Assembly: GCF_009765355.1 (NCBI RefSeq)
Contig: NZ_VTHK01000006.1
Span: 186,001 to 250,000 of the forward strand
Source: Amycolatopsis anabasis
Lineage (GTDB): Bacteria; Actinomycetota; Actinomycetes; Mycobacteriales; Pseudonocardiaceae
Direction of reading: 5' to 3'
DNA length: 64,000 nt
Made by a program: the position numbers and the translations under genes. Below, in pieces: positions 34,201 to 42,388 of this stretch. The notes under the pieces are model-generated. The model was not told the origin of the DNA. It saw only the letters and a program-made list of their open reading frames with translations, and made no database searches. Positions within the stretch are counted from its first letter, which is position 1. Each line of letters begins with the position of its first letter.

Positions 34201-37008
34201 TTCCTCGGCCGCCGACGTACTCGCCGAGCCGTCGCGGACGGTTTCGGCCGGTGCCTCCGCGGTGCGACCGGTGTCGAGAACCGGCGCCATTTCACACGGA
34301 CTCGTCAGGAACACCGGCTCGCGGTCCAGCGGCAACCGCCGGACAACGCGGCCGTCGAACAGGGCCGAGGTGCGCACCGGGACACCGAGCGCGAAGGCGG
34401 CGCCGACCGCCCGCAACAATCCGGCCAGCGAAGGGCTGCCCGTGTCGACGGGCAACACCGGGCGATCCGGCGCGATGCTTTCGAGCAGTCCCGTGAGCAC
34501 GCGCCCGGGACCGACCTCGAGCACCAGGTCGGCCGCCGCGACCGCCTTGGCCGCGGCTTCGTGAAACCGCACCGGGCGCAGGATCTGGTCACGTAACAAG
34601 GCGGGAACGTCGGTGGCCGGGTCGAGGACGTCACCGGTCACCGTGGACACCACGGGCCGGCTGAGCCGCGCGAACTCGAAGTCGGCGAGCCGCTCGGTCA
34701 TGGCCAGCGCGGCCGGTTCCACCTTGGGCGAATGGAAGGCGTGGGAAACGTTGAGGGCGGTCGCGGTCACTCCTTCGGCACGCGCCCGGTCACACACCCG
34801 CTGAACGGCATCAGCCGATCCCGACACCACTGTCTGCTCGGGACCGTTGTAACCGGCGATGACCACCTCTTCGCCGGCAGCGAATCGTTCCACCCGCTCG
34901 GGCGTGGCCGCCAGCCCCGCCATCGCACCGCCACCCTCGCTGGCCCGGGCCATCACCTCGCCCCGCACTCCGGCAAGCCGGAGCAGCGCCGCCTCCCCCA
35001 TCGCGCCGCCCCAGTGCAACGCGGTCAGCTCACCAAGGCTGTGCCCGACCGCGATCTCGGCCTCGATGCCAAGATCGCCCAGCACGCGCAACGCGGCCAG
35101 GGAAGCGGTGACGATCCGCGGCTGGGCCACCTCGGTAGCGGTCTGGTCCGCGCCCGCGGGCAACGCCGCGGTCTGGAAAATCTCGTCGGCGGCGAAGAAT
35201 CGGCGACGCAACGCGCCGGTCCGGCCATCTCCCGAGCCCTGCCCCGGAAAGAGGTAGACGATCCGCGCGCCGGATGTCCGGTGGTCGGCGAAGATCCCCT
35301 CACTCGCGGAGACCACCGGGCCGCGGGCGTCGTCGAGGAGCGCGCCGAGCCTGGTGAGCTTGTTCCCGGCATCCTCGGGGGAAGTCGCCACCACGGCGGC
35401 GCGAAACGGGCGATCGTCCAGCTCGTGCTCCAGGGTGCCCGCCAGATCCGCGAGCTCGGCGAACGCCAGCTTCGGCACCAGGTTCGCGAGCGCGGTCACC
35501 CGTTCGCGCAATCCGTCCCGTGTGGACGCGTCGAGCAGCAGCAGCTCGGCGTCCTGCCGGGTGGTGACCAGCGTCCTTGTCCGCTGGTCCAGCCCGTGCC
35601 GGCGTTCGGCGTCCGGCGCCTGCTCGATGGCGACGTGGGTGTTGATTCCCCCGAACCCCATCGCGGACACCCCCGCCCGCAGTGGCAGGCCGACCGGCCA
35701 CTGCCGCGCGGTGCCCGGCACGTACAGGGCCGGCTTCTCCCCGAGTAGTTTCGAGTGCGGGTTTTCGTGCCCCGTGGCGGGCGGGATCACCTGGTTGTAC
35801 ACGGCGAGGGCCGCCTTGACCAGTCCGGCGACTCCGGCCGCTGCCTTGGTGTGCCCGAAGTTTCCTTTGATGGTCCCGAGCGCGGCTGGTGGTGCGGCCG
35901 GATCCGCGGCCAGCCGGGCGGCCGAGAGCGCTTCGATTTCGGTGGCGTCGCCCACCGCGGTCCCGGTTCCGTGTCCTTCGAAGTACGACACCGTGTGCAC
36001 GCCATAGCCCGCCCGGTCGTAGGCGCGGGCCAGTGCGAGCCGGTGTCCACTCGCCTCGGGTCGGGTGATGGCGCCCTTGCCGTCCGAGGACACGCCCCAA
36101 CCGGTGATCGAGGCATAGATCCTGGCACCCCGCGCGAGCGCGTCGCGTTCCCGCATCAACACCAGCACCCCAGCGCCTTCACCAGGCCAGAACCCCGAAG
36201 AATCGCGGTCGTACACCTTCATGTCACGAGGAGCCAGCGCGCCGGTCTTGGCGAAGCCGATCACCTCGAAGGGATCGATGGACAAGTCCACCCCGCCGGC
36301 CAGCACGACGTCGCTGTCCCCGTCCGCGAGCGCCTTCGCCGCGGTGATCACCGACAACAGGGACGACGAGCACGCACCGTCCACGGTGTAGCCGCCGCCG
36401 CCGAGATCGAAGTGGTTGCAGATCCGGCCGGCGATCGTGTTGGCCAGCCCACCGGCCAGGCTGTCCTCGTCGATTGGCGGGAACGGCGACTTGTATCGCT
36501 TCTCCAAGCCGCCGAGGAACACGCCGGCCTGCTGCTGGGTCCATCCGGCATCGGCCAGTGCCGCGGCGACCGTGCGCCTGACGTAGGGCCAGCGCAGGCG
36601 CATCTGGTTCGCCCGGGCGAACTCGCCCGTCAGGGTGTTGCCGAGGACGACACCGGTGGCCTGTTTCGGCAGGCCCGCCCCGTCCGGGAACCCGGCGTCG
36701 GCCAGCGCGACACCGGCCACTTCCAGCGCAAGCCAATGGGTCAGGTCCGTCGATCGGTAGGTGCTACCGGCCACCCGGTACTTCACTCGGTCGAACTCGA
36801 AGTCACGCAAGACCGCGGCCTTCTCCGCGTAGAACCGGTCCGGGGCGTCCGGATCCGGTGACCAGTAGTCCGCGCGGTTCATCCGCTCGTCGGGCAGCCG
36901 CCGGAACGCCCGGCGTCCGGCCAATACGTTCTCCCAGAGTTGGTGGGGATCCTCGGCATCAGGATAGCGAAGACCGATCCCGACTATCGCGATTCTCTCA
37001 CCATTCAT
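31207..37008 (-). CDS. pksE: Enediyne polyketide synthase PksE (KS-AT-ACP-KR-DH-PPTase)
   Basis: A 1933-residue iterative type I PKS. The N-terminus (RRAFRRLPDERMNRADYWSPD, YRSTDLTHWLALEVAG) is typical of enediyne synthases. KS active Cys lies in DGACSSSLL near residue 210. AT has FPGQGS and VGHSLGELTALHW near 656. An ACP carries DDLHLSSITVGQLV with the carrier Ser near 971. KR has LLVTGGGKGITAECALAI near 1211. DH has LNDHVFDDALLFP near 1485. A built-in phosphopantetheinyl transferase ends the protein, with RTWCAIECLRKAGG near 1877. It makes the linear polyene precursor of the enediyne core from malonyl-CoA and modifies its own ACP. Motif copy 4 lies 145 bp upstream. It heads the operon with thioesterase, flavin reductase and carboxylase. 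Confidence 0.96.
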   Translation of the reverse strand: MNGERIAIVGIGLRYPDAEDPHQLWENVLAGRRAFRRLPDERMNRADYWSPDPDAPDRFYAEKAAVLRDFEFDRVKYRVAGSTYRSTDLTHWLALEVAGVALADAGFPDGAGLPKQATGVVLGNTLTGEFARANQMRLRWPYVRRTVAAALADAGWTQQQAGVFLGGLEKRYKSPFPPIDEDSLAGGLANTIAGRICNHFDLGGGGYTVDGACSSSLLSVITAAKALADGDSDVVLAGGVDLSIDPFEVIGFAKTGALAPRDMKVYDRDSSGFWPGEGAGVLVLMRERDALARGARIYASITGWGVSSDGKGAITRPEASGHRLALARAYDRAGYGVHTVSYFEGHGTGTAVGDATEIEALSAARLAADPAAPPAALGTIKGNFGHTKAAAGVAGLVKAALAVYNQVIPPATGHENPHSKLLGEKPALYVPGTARQWPVGLPLRAGVSAMGFGGINTHVAIEQAPDAERRHGLDQRTRTLVTTRQDAELLLLDASTRDGLRERVTALANLVPKLAFAELADLAGTLEHELDDRPFRAAVVATSPEDAGNKLTRLGALLDDARGPVVSASEGIFADHRTSGARIVYLFPGQGSGDGRTGALRRRFFAADEIFQTAALPAGADQTATEVAQPRIVTASLAALRVLGDLGIEAEIAVGHSLGELTALHWGGAMGEAALLRLAGVRGEVMARASEGGGAMAGLAATPERVERFAAGEEVVIAGYNGPEQTVVSGSADAVQRVCDRARAEGVTATALNVSHAFHSPKVEPAALAMTERLADFEFARLSRPVVSTVTGDVLDPATDVPALLRDQILRPVRFHEAAAKAVAAADLVLEVGPGRVLTGLLESIAPDRPVLPVDTGSPSLAGLLRAVGAAFALGVPVRTSALFDGRVVRRLPLDREPVFLTSPCEMAPVLDTGRTAEAPAETVRDGSASTSAAEECTSTLDLLRGLAADRVELPVEMISADTHPLDDLHLSSITVGQLVNEVARQRGRTLEATPNFATVRLGELAGMIDQLAETGRASDAEPGEVPGVAPWVRAFSLEHVETARQSGRPPQPGDGDWVVYAPGTHPLAEPLRAALADAGVGNGVLLCLPPDGADHVALMLAAGQAVLARADEPRFVVVQQRAGAAGLARTLHLEHPEVPTTVVTLTDVEPTAVRATVAEVVGDVAATTTFLETCYDEAGTRTVPELCPVPLPSARAAETPLTAQDVLLVTGGGKGITAECALAIATDSGARLVLVGRADPAEDDELAANLSRMDAAGVRFRYERADVTDPGQVRAAVDQARSEFGAVTAILHGAGRNEPRALADLTEEGFRQALAPKIDGLRAVLAAVDPSRIKLLVTFGSIIGRAGLRGEAHYATANDRLSELALRFGREHPGTRVLALEWSVWSGAGMGERLGVVEALLREGITPISVDDGIAVLRRVLADPSAGPVLVITGRTGGLPTMTMRRRDLPLTRFCDRVLVHYPDTELITEADLSTGSDPYLNDHVFDDALLFPAVLGMEAITQVASALTGRQGPPLLDGIEFLRPVVVRPGATTTIRLAALVRADETVEVVLRSAETGFSADHFRARVRFPRPELPAVATPPVAEAPAVPLDPVTELYGEVLFQGKRFQRVLAYRAICARRAVAEISTSGPASWFAAFLPQELSLADPGTRDAMMHAIQCCVPDATLLPQRVERLYLARRADQDTGHVVLDAREVGQDGDSYTYDIDVRTPSGIPVERWEKVTLRAVRGRSAEAAWAPALLGPHLERALEEVLGGTRQVVVEPDPKTGPAGPEPDRRAQTELAATRALNRPARLRYRPDGRPETPGAVVSAAHGAELTLVVAGSGKLSCDVETVVRRSDSDWAGLLGPAELAIRELLAAESGEEPSVANTRTWCAIECLRKAGGTAQALTVERVGKDGWAVFSAGPARIATWVTSVLDRPDPIVFAVLAEAG

Positions 37009-37152
37009 CGTCTAACCATCCCCATCCATACCGGCAATTTCTGGATAGGCGCGAGAGATAATCTCGCCACCCCGTCGTCAACAACGGACCGGAGGTGACC
37101 GAGCACTCGCACGAATGTGGTTGACCAGGATGCAACAAGGTGCCAGGGCTGA

Positions 37153-37170
37153 ACATCTCTGAGTGTGCGG
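37153..37170 (-). promoter_or_regulatory. Cluster motif, copy 4 (variant)
   Basis: The plus strand reads ACATCTCTGAGTGTGCGG, with 12 of the 14 fixed positions of GCATCTTT-N4-GTGCGG. It lies 145 bp upstream of the pksE ATG at 37008. Confidence 0.6.
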
Positions 37171-37224
37171 ACCCGTACTGCCGGGCTGATTATGCGCCGC
37201 AGTTATCCGATTTTGCGCTCAATA

Positions 37225-37242
37225 GCGCACGGCCGAAGATGC
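37225..37242 (+). promoter_or_regulatory. Cluster motif, copy 5 (variant, opposite orientation)
   Basis: The plus strand reads GCGCACGGCCGAAGATGC, with 12 of 14 fixed positions of CCGCAC-N4-AAAGATGC. Unlike the other four it points rightward, matching the rightward operon that starts at 37328, 86 bp downstream. Confidence 0.5.
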
Positions 37243-37327
37243 GCTTCCCGCTCGCCGTGGCCGAAGATGAATTTTCGTCCTGACCGAAGCCTGGTGCGGG
37301 TCGGGCACCCGCGGGATGGGAGGTATG

Positions 37328-38332
37328 ATGCCGACCACGTTCGGTTCACTACGAAGGCTCCTGCTCACGCCTTCGCTGTCCGATGTGACCTTTCGGCGCC
37401 GAGGATTCCCCGCCATACCGTCGAAGAGCACCGAACACCTGGAGGCCATTCCACAGGCTGTGCTCTGTGGATTCGAATGGGGCATCGACGCACACGACCT
37501 CTGGGAGGTGCGCTGCCGGCTGGACATGGTGGAACCGGAACTGCGCGGCTTCGCCTACGAAGGCGCGACAATGGCCTGCACTCTCCTCGACGCCCTGGGC
37601 CGCGGGCGCCGCACCCGTGATCTCCTGCGCGGGCCTGGGCAACCGCACCTGCTACTGGCCTACATCGGCATCGGTTTCGCCATGGCGCGATTGCCGAGAC
37701 CGTTGTGGAAGAAGGTCGTCCCCGATCTCGAGGACTCGATGTTCCATCCGACGATGAGCTGGCTCGCGGTGGACGGCTACGGCTTCGACCGGGCCTACTT
37801 CGACACCCGCCGCTGGGTGGACGAGCAGCGCGTGCCCGCCGCTTACCCGTGGCAGGGTGCGCCCGGCTACTTCCTCCGCGCGGTGGACCAAGGCATCGGG
37901 CGGGCGCTGTGGTTCATTCACGGTGCGGACGCGTCCGCGGTCTCCGCCGCGGTGTCACGTTTCGCCGGAGCCCGGCGCGCGGATCTGTGGAGTGGCGTCG
38001 GCCTGGCCGCGACCTTCGCCGGCGGCTGCGACGCCGATTCCCTGGCCTGGTTGCGCGTCGATGCCGGAGAACATCGAGCGCAGCTCGCCCTCGGCGCGGT
38101 CTTCGCGGCCACCGCGCGGGAATGCGCGGGGTTCACCCCGGAGCACAGCGAACTCGCCACCGCCACCCTGACCGGGCTGTCCGTGAACGACGCCCGCGCC
38201 CTCGCCGCGGCCACCGCGGTGCACCGGACCACCGACCAGGCGACACCGCCATACGAACTGTGGCGCCGCGGGATTCTCGCACACTTCGCCGGGGACTCGG
38301 AAACCGTCCCGCGCAAACGCCGGGCCGGTTGA
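37328..38332 (+). CDS. Enediyne warhead protein, DUF1702 (UnbL-type), copy 1
   Basis: A 334-residue DUF1702 protein. The family core is visible as RGFAYEGATMACTLLDAL, LLLAYIGIGFAMARLP, SWLAVDGYGFDRAYFDT, YFLRAVDQGIGRALWFIHGAD and AGARRADLWSGVGLAATFAGG. DUF1702 proteins are restricted largely to enediyne clusters and belong to the conserved warhead cassette; their activity is unknown. ATG 37328 is preferred over ATG 37325 because GGAGG sits at proper distance. It is the first gene of a rightward operon with a second DUF1702 gene, UnbV, UnbU and a P450. Confidence 0.9.
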   Translation: MPTTFGSLRRLLLTPSLSDVTFRRRGFPAIPSKSTEHLEAIPQAVLCGFEWGIDAHDLWEVRCRLDMVEPELRGFAYEGATMACTLLDALGRGRRTRDLLRGPGQPHLLLAYIGIGFAMARLPRPLWKKVVPDLEDSMFHPTMSWLAVDGYGFDRAYFDTRRWVDEQRVPAAYPWQGAPGYFLRAVDQGIGRALWFIHGADASAVSAAVSRFAGARRADLWSGVGLAATFAGGCDADSLAWLRVDAGEHRAQLALGAVFAATARECAGFTPEHSELATATLTGLSVNDARALAAATAVHRTTDQATPPYELWRRGILAHFAGDSETVPRKRRAG

Positions 38333-38390
38333 TTTACCGCGCTGCACTTTCCCCCATCTCTCCCAACCGCGATAGGCACTTCTGACGGGA

Positions 38391-39374
38391 GTGACACAAT
38401 TGTCCAATCATTGGCGCGCGCTCAGACGACGCATTCTTACCCCAAGTGTCTCGTCGACGCTGCTGGACGTTCGTGGATTTCACAAGAAGACTCCGGCCGC
38501 GCAGGAACTCCTGGAGGCGGTGGGCCGAACCTTCCTCACCGGCTACGGGCACGCCGCCGAGGCGCGATCTCCGGACGAAGCCGAAGAGCGCCTGGAGGAG
38601 GTGCCCACCCAGTTCCGCGGTTTCGCCTACGAAGGCGCCGCGATGGCGTTCACCATCCGCGACCAGCTTCCCCTCGGCGGAGGCGGGCGGGTCACCCGGT
38701 TCCTCACGGGGCGGGGCGCGGCGCATATCTACATGGTCTACATCGGAGTCGGCTGGGCAATGGCCCGGCTGCCCCGGTTCCGCTGGCCCGACCTTCGCGT
38801 CACCGACCCGCTGCTGCGCTGGCTCGTACTCGACGGCTACGGCTTCCACCAAGCATATTTCCGAACCGGAAGATACGTGCACGAACGCCATCAGGATCAT
38901 CGGTTTCCCTGGCCTCCGGCCGAGCACTCCTGGTACACCAGCCACGCCATAGACCAGGGCATCGGCCGGGCCCTGTGGTTCGTGGGCGGCACCGACGCCG
39001 ACCGGGTCGCCGCGCTCATCGGAAGATTCGCCGAGTCGCGCAGGGGCGACCTGTACGGCGGAGCCGCGCTGGCCGCCACCTACGCCGGAGGCGGTCAGGC
39101 CGAGGAACTCCAAAGATTCTGGCAGCACGCCGGACCGTACCGACCGCAAGTCGCGCAGGGTTGCGCGTTCGGGGCCGAGGCACGGGTACGGGCCGGGCTC
39201 CTGGTGCCGCACACCGAGACGGCGACCGAAGTGTTCTGCGGCATGACCCCGGAACGCGCCGCCGACCTCGTCCGGCAGGCCCGGCCTGCCACGCCCATGA
39301 CCGGCGAGGTGCCCGCCTACCAGGTGTGGCGCCAACGCACCGCCAACGAATTCGCCACCCTCGGGAGGTGTTAG
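38391..39374 (+). CDS. Enediyne warhead protein, DUF1702 (UnbL-type), copy 2
   Basis: A 327-residue DUF1702 paralogue of the upstream gene, with FRGFAYEGAAMAFTIRDQL, IYMVYIGVGWAMARLP, LRWLVLDGYGFHQAYFRT, SHAIDQGIGRALWFVGGTD and RRGDLYGGAALAATYAGGG. The pair is collinear, which suggests an old tandem duplication with divergence rather than a recent copy. They may form a heteromer. GTG at 38391 is used; TTG at 38400 is possible. UnbV begins 3 bp after its stop. Confidence 0.9.
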   Translation: MTQLSNHWRALRRRILTPSVSSTLLDVRGFHKKTPAAQELLEAVGRTFLTGYGHAAEARSPDEAEERLEEVPTQFRGFAYEGAAMAFTIRDQLPLGGGGRVTRFLTGRGAAHIYMVYIGVGWAMARLPRFRWPDLRVTDPLLRWLVLDGYGFHQAYFRTGRYVHERHQDHRFPWPPAEHSWYTSHAIDQGIGRALWFVGGTDADRVAALIGRFAESRRGDLYGGAALAATYAGGGQAEELQRFWQHAGPYRPQVAQGCAFGAEARVRAGLLVPHTETATEVFCGMTPERAADLVRQARPATPMTGEVPAYQVWRQRTANEFATLGRC

Positions 39375-39377
39375 CCC

Positions 39378-41336
39378 ATGACCGCGGCAATAGGCTGGTT
39401 GCGCCGCCAACTACCCGGAATCGTGGCCCTCGCACTCGTCGCGGGCACGTTCACGGTGGCAAGGCTGCCCACGACGTCTGCCGACGACGAAGCTCGGCTG
39501 GCCGGCGGCTACCAGTTCGCACCGATGTCCGTCGCCATGCCGAGCGGCTTTCCACAACGCGAAATCCGAAAGGTGAATCAGGACTACCGGCACATTGACG
39601 GATGGATCTCCTCCGTCGGGGCCGGTGTCGCGATGAACGACCTCGACGGTGACCGGCTCGCCAACGATCTGTGCGTCACCGATCCCCGCATCGACCAGGT
39701 CGTGGTGACCCCGGCGCCCGGCGAACGTGCCGACCGCTACGCGCCCTTCGTGCTCACTCCCGGCCCGCTGCCGATGAACGACCACATCGCGCCGATGGGG
39801 TGCCTGCCCGGCGACTTCAACGAAGACGGCCGCACCGACGCACTCGTGTACTACTGGGGCCGCACACCGATCGTATTCCTGGCCGGCGGTGCTCCCGGCC
39901 GGCTCAGCGCGGCGACGTTCACCCCGACCGAGTTGGCTCCGGGGCAACCCGTCGCGGACGGCCGTTACGCGGGACCGCAGTGGAACACCAACGCGGTCGC
40001 CTTCGACGATTTCGACGGTGACGGGCACACCGATCTCCTGATCGCCAATTACTTCCCAGACGGCCCCGTGCTCGATGACAAGGCCACCGGCGGAGTGGTG
40101 ATGAATCGGTCGATGTCCGACGCGCAGAACGGCGGCGAGAACCACTTCTTCCGCTGGACCGGCGCCACGGCGGGTGACCGGCCGTCAGCCACATTCCAGC
40201 GAATCGACGACGCACTGCCGGCCGAAGTCTCGAAGGGCTGGGAGCTCGCCGCCGCGGCGAATGATCTCGACGGCGACCTGCTGCCGGAGTTGTACTTGGC
40301 GAACGACTTCGGACCGGACCGGATGCTCTACAACCAGTCCACCCCCGGCGCCCTCCGGTTCTCGCTCGTGGAAGACATCCGTGCTCCCCTGACGCCGAAG
40401 TCGAAACAGGTTGGCCGGGATTCCTTCAAGGGAATGGGAGTCGACTTCGGCGACCTCGACGGCGACGGCCTCTACGACATGTTCGTCAGCAACATCACCA
40501 CGTCCTGGGGTATCCAGGAAAGCAACTTCCAGTTCATGAACACCGCGAAGGATCAGGCCGACCTGCGTTCGAAGCTGGCGCGGGGAGAGCCTCCGTTCGA
40601 GGACCGCAGCGGTCCCGCGGGCACCGCGTGGTCGGGCTGGGGCTGGGACCTGAAGATCGCGGACTTCAACAACAGCGGCCAGCCGGCCGTCGCGCAGACC
40701 AACGGATTCGTCAAGGGCGAAGTCAACCGGTGGCCGCAATTGCAGGAACTCGCCACGACCAACGACGCGTTGCTGGACAATCCGTACTGGTGGCCACGGG
40801 TGAACCACGGTGACGACATCGCCGGGAACCAGCGGCTGCACTTCTACGCCAAGGGACCGGACGGCCGATACGTCAACCTCGCGCCACGGCTCGGGCTCGA
40901 CGTCCCGGTGCCCACGCGCGGCGTCGCCACCGGTGACGCCGACGGCGACGGCAGGCTCGACCTGGCCGTGGCCCGGCAGTGGGACCAGCCGGTCTTCTAC
41001 CGCAACACGAGTCCCGCACGCGGCGACTTCCTGGGCCTGCGCCTGAGCCACGACACGGCGACGCCCTCGGGGCCCGGCTCGCCGGCCGTCGGGACACAGG
41101 TGACCGTCACCAGGCCGGACGGGCGCCGGCAAGTCACCCGGGTCGACGGAGGTGGCGGACACGGCGGCAAGCGCAGCAACGAGGCACACCTCGGCCTCGG
41201 CGAGAACGTAACCGGCCCCGTCGCGGTGCACCTGAAGTGGCGCGACCGGTCCGGTCAGGTCCACGAACAGAACCTTCAGCTGACGCCGGGCTGGCACACG
41301 CTACGACTCGGTTCCCAAGCCCAGGAAGAGAGGTAA
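39378..41336 (+). CDS. unbV: Enediyne warhead protein UnbV (FG-GAP/ASPIC-UnbV)
   Basis: A 652-residue secreted or membrane-anchored protein. Residues 12-32 (PGIVALALVAGTFTVARL) look like a signal anchor. The body contains repeated calcium-binding-like FG-GAP motifs (MNDLDGDRLAND, GDFNEDGRTDALVY, FDDFDGDGHTDLLIANY, FGDLDGDGLYDMFVSNI, TGDADGDGRLDLAVARQ). The C-terminus is an ASPIC/UnbV domain with GTQVTVTRPDGRRQVTRVDGG. UnbV is part of the conserved enediyne cassette, and its function is unknown. An extracytoplasmic location is inferred from the N-terminus and fold. Confidence 0.92.
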   Translation: MTAAIGWLRRQLPGIVALALVAGTFTVARLPTTSADDEARLAGGYQFAPMSVAMPSGFPQREIRKVNQDYRHIDGWISSVGAGVAMNDLDGDRLANDLCVTDPRIDQVVVTPAPGERADRYAPFVLTPGPLPMNDHIAPMGCLPGDFNEDGRTDALVYYWGRTPIVFLAGGAPGRLSAATFTPTELAPGQPVADGRYAGPQWNTNAVAFDDFDGDGHTDLLIANYFPDGPVLDDKATGGVVMNRSMSDAQNGGENHFFRWTGATAGDRPSATFQRIDDALPAEVSKGWELAAAANDLDGDLLPELYLANDFGPDRMLYNQSTPGALRFSLVEDIRAPLTPKSKQVGRDSFKGMGVDFGDLDGDGLYDMFVSNITTSWGIQESNFQFMNTAKDQADLRSKLARGEPPFEDRSGPAGTAWSGWGWDLKIADFNNSGQPAVAQTNGFVKGEVNRWPQLQELATTNDALLDNPYWWPRVNHGDDIAGNQRLHFYAKGPDGRYVNLAPRLGLDVPVPTRGVATGDADGDGRLDLAVARQWDQPVFYRNTSPARGDFLGLRLSHDTATPSGPGSPAVGTQVTVTRPDGRRQVTRVDGGGGHGGKRSNEAHLGLGENVTGPVAVHLKWRDRSGQVHEQNLQLTPGWHTLRLGSQAQEER

Positions 41337-41341
41337 CCGAC

Positions 41342-42382
41342 ATGCCGGAGAATGCAGTGACGCCACCCCACCACCCGCCTCAAGTCACCATCGCACTCCG
41401 CAATTTCGCCATATCCATCACCGTGTTCAACATCGTCGGATACGCGCTGCTCGGCTTCGAACAGCCGTGGGTGTGGCCGTTCGTCGCCTTGGCGACCGGC
41501 TATGTCGTCGAGCTGGGTCTGGAAATGATTGCGTCCAAAGTGGAGGGTCGCGAGCCGCGATTCGCCGGCAACCGCGTACGTGGGATCGTCGAGTTCCTGT
41601 ACCCGGCCCATATCACCAGTCTCGCGATGAACATGCTCATCTACGTCAACGACCAGATCCTGGTCCTGATCTTCGGTGTCACGGTCGCGGTCGGCGCGAA
41701 ATGGGTGTTGCGAGCTCCGGTGCGCGGCAAGCTGCGGCACTACATGAACCCATCGAACTTCGGCATCTCGATCATCCTGCTGCTGTTCCCCTGGGCCAGT
41801 ATCGCGCCGCCGTACCACTTCACGGAGCACATCGCCGACTGGATCGACTGGCTCGTCCCCGCCATCATCGTGCTCGGCGGCACCATGCTGAACGGCAAAC
41901 TCACCGGCAGGATGTGGCTGATCGGCTCGTGGTTGTTCGTATTCGCGCTACAGGCGATAGTTCGCGGAATCTTCTTCGGCACCTCCATCCCGGCCGCGCT
42001 CGGCATGATGACCGGGGTGGCCTTCGTGCTGTTCACCAACTACATGGTCACCGACCCCGGCACCAGCCCGTCCAAGCCCGCCGCCCAGGTGGCATTCGGT
42101 GGTGGAGTCGCCGCGGTCTACGGCTTTCTGATGGTCGCGCACATCGCGTACGGAATCTTCTTCGCCACCGCGATCGTCTGTCTCATCCGGGGCGGATTCC
42201 TCTGGGGGCTGCACTTCGCCAACAAGGCCAGGGACAGGTTCGAAGCACAGCAGCGAGCCGGCGCGGAACCAGCCCCGCGGACGCCGAACGGCAACGGAGA
42301 GCTTCCGGTGCTTGAAACGACCGGCACCGCCGCTGGCGCGCGGTCGCCGGCGTCGTCCGGGACCGCGAGCGGGACGAGGTGA
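41342..42382 (+). CDS. unbU: Enediyne warhead membrane protein UnbU (RnfD/NqrB-like)
   Basis: A 346-residue integral membrane protein with about eight hydrophobic segments from residue 20 to 310. It resembles the NqrB/RnfD subunit fold in MNPSNFGISIILLLFPWASIAPPYHF and VTDPGTSPSKPAAQVAFGGGVAAVYG, the latter near the flavin-binding Thr region of that family. The C-terminal 50 residues are hydrophilic. It belongs to the conserved enediyne cassette and its task, possibly electron transfer or cofactor-linked redox at the membrane, is unproven. It starts 5 bp after unbV. Confidence 0.9.
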   Translation: MPENAVTPPHHPPQVTIALRNFAISITVFNIVGYALLGFEQPWVWPFVALATGYVVELGLEMIASKVEGREPRFAGNRVRGIVEFLYPAHITSLAMNMLIYVNDQILVLIFGVTVAVGAKWVLRAPVRGKLRHYMNPSNFGISIILLLFPWASIAPPYHFTEHIADWIDWLVPAIIVLGGTMLNGKLTGRMWLIGSWLFVFALQAIVRGIFFGTSIPAALGMMTGVAFVLFTNYMVTDPGTSPSKPAAQVAFGGGVAAVYGFLMVAHIAYGIFFATAIVCLIRGGFLWGLHFANKARDRFEAQQRAGAEPAPRTPNGNGELPVLETTGTAAGARSPASSGTASGTR

Positions 42383-42388
42383 AGCAAA

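Larger units (their letters stand above)
37009..37327. promoter_or_regulatory. Divergent promoter region between pksE and the UnbL/V/U operon
   Basis: These 319 bp hold two oppositely oriented copies of the cluster motif (37153-37170 for pksE, 37225-37242 for the rightward operon). An 11-bp direct repeat GGCCGAAGATG occurs at 37231 and 37259. AT-rich patches near 37050-37070 and 37195-37215 could hold the -10 regions. No coding frame with a ribosome site is seen. Confidence 0.6.

Noticed and set aside
31567-34596. 1009-codon open frame on the plus strand inside pksE
   Set aside because: Antisense to the PksE ACP-KR-DH-PPTase region; no domain is recognisable and residue use is typical of high-GC shadows.
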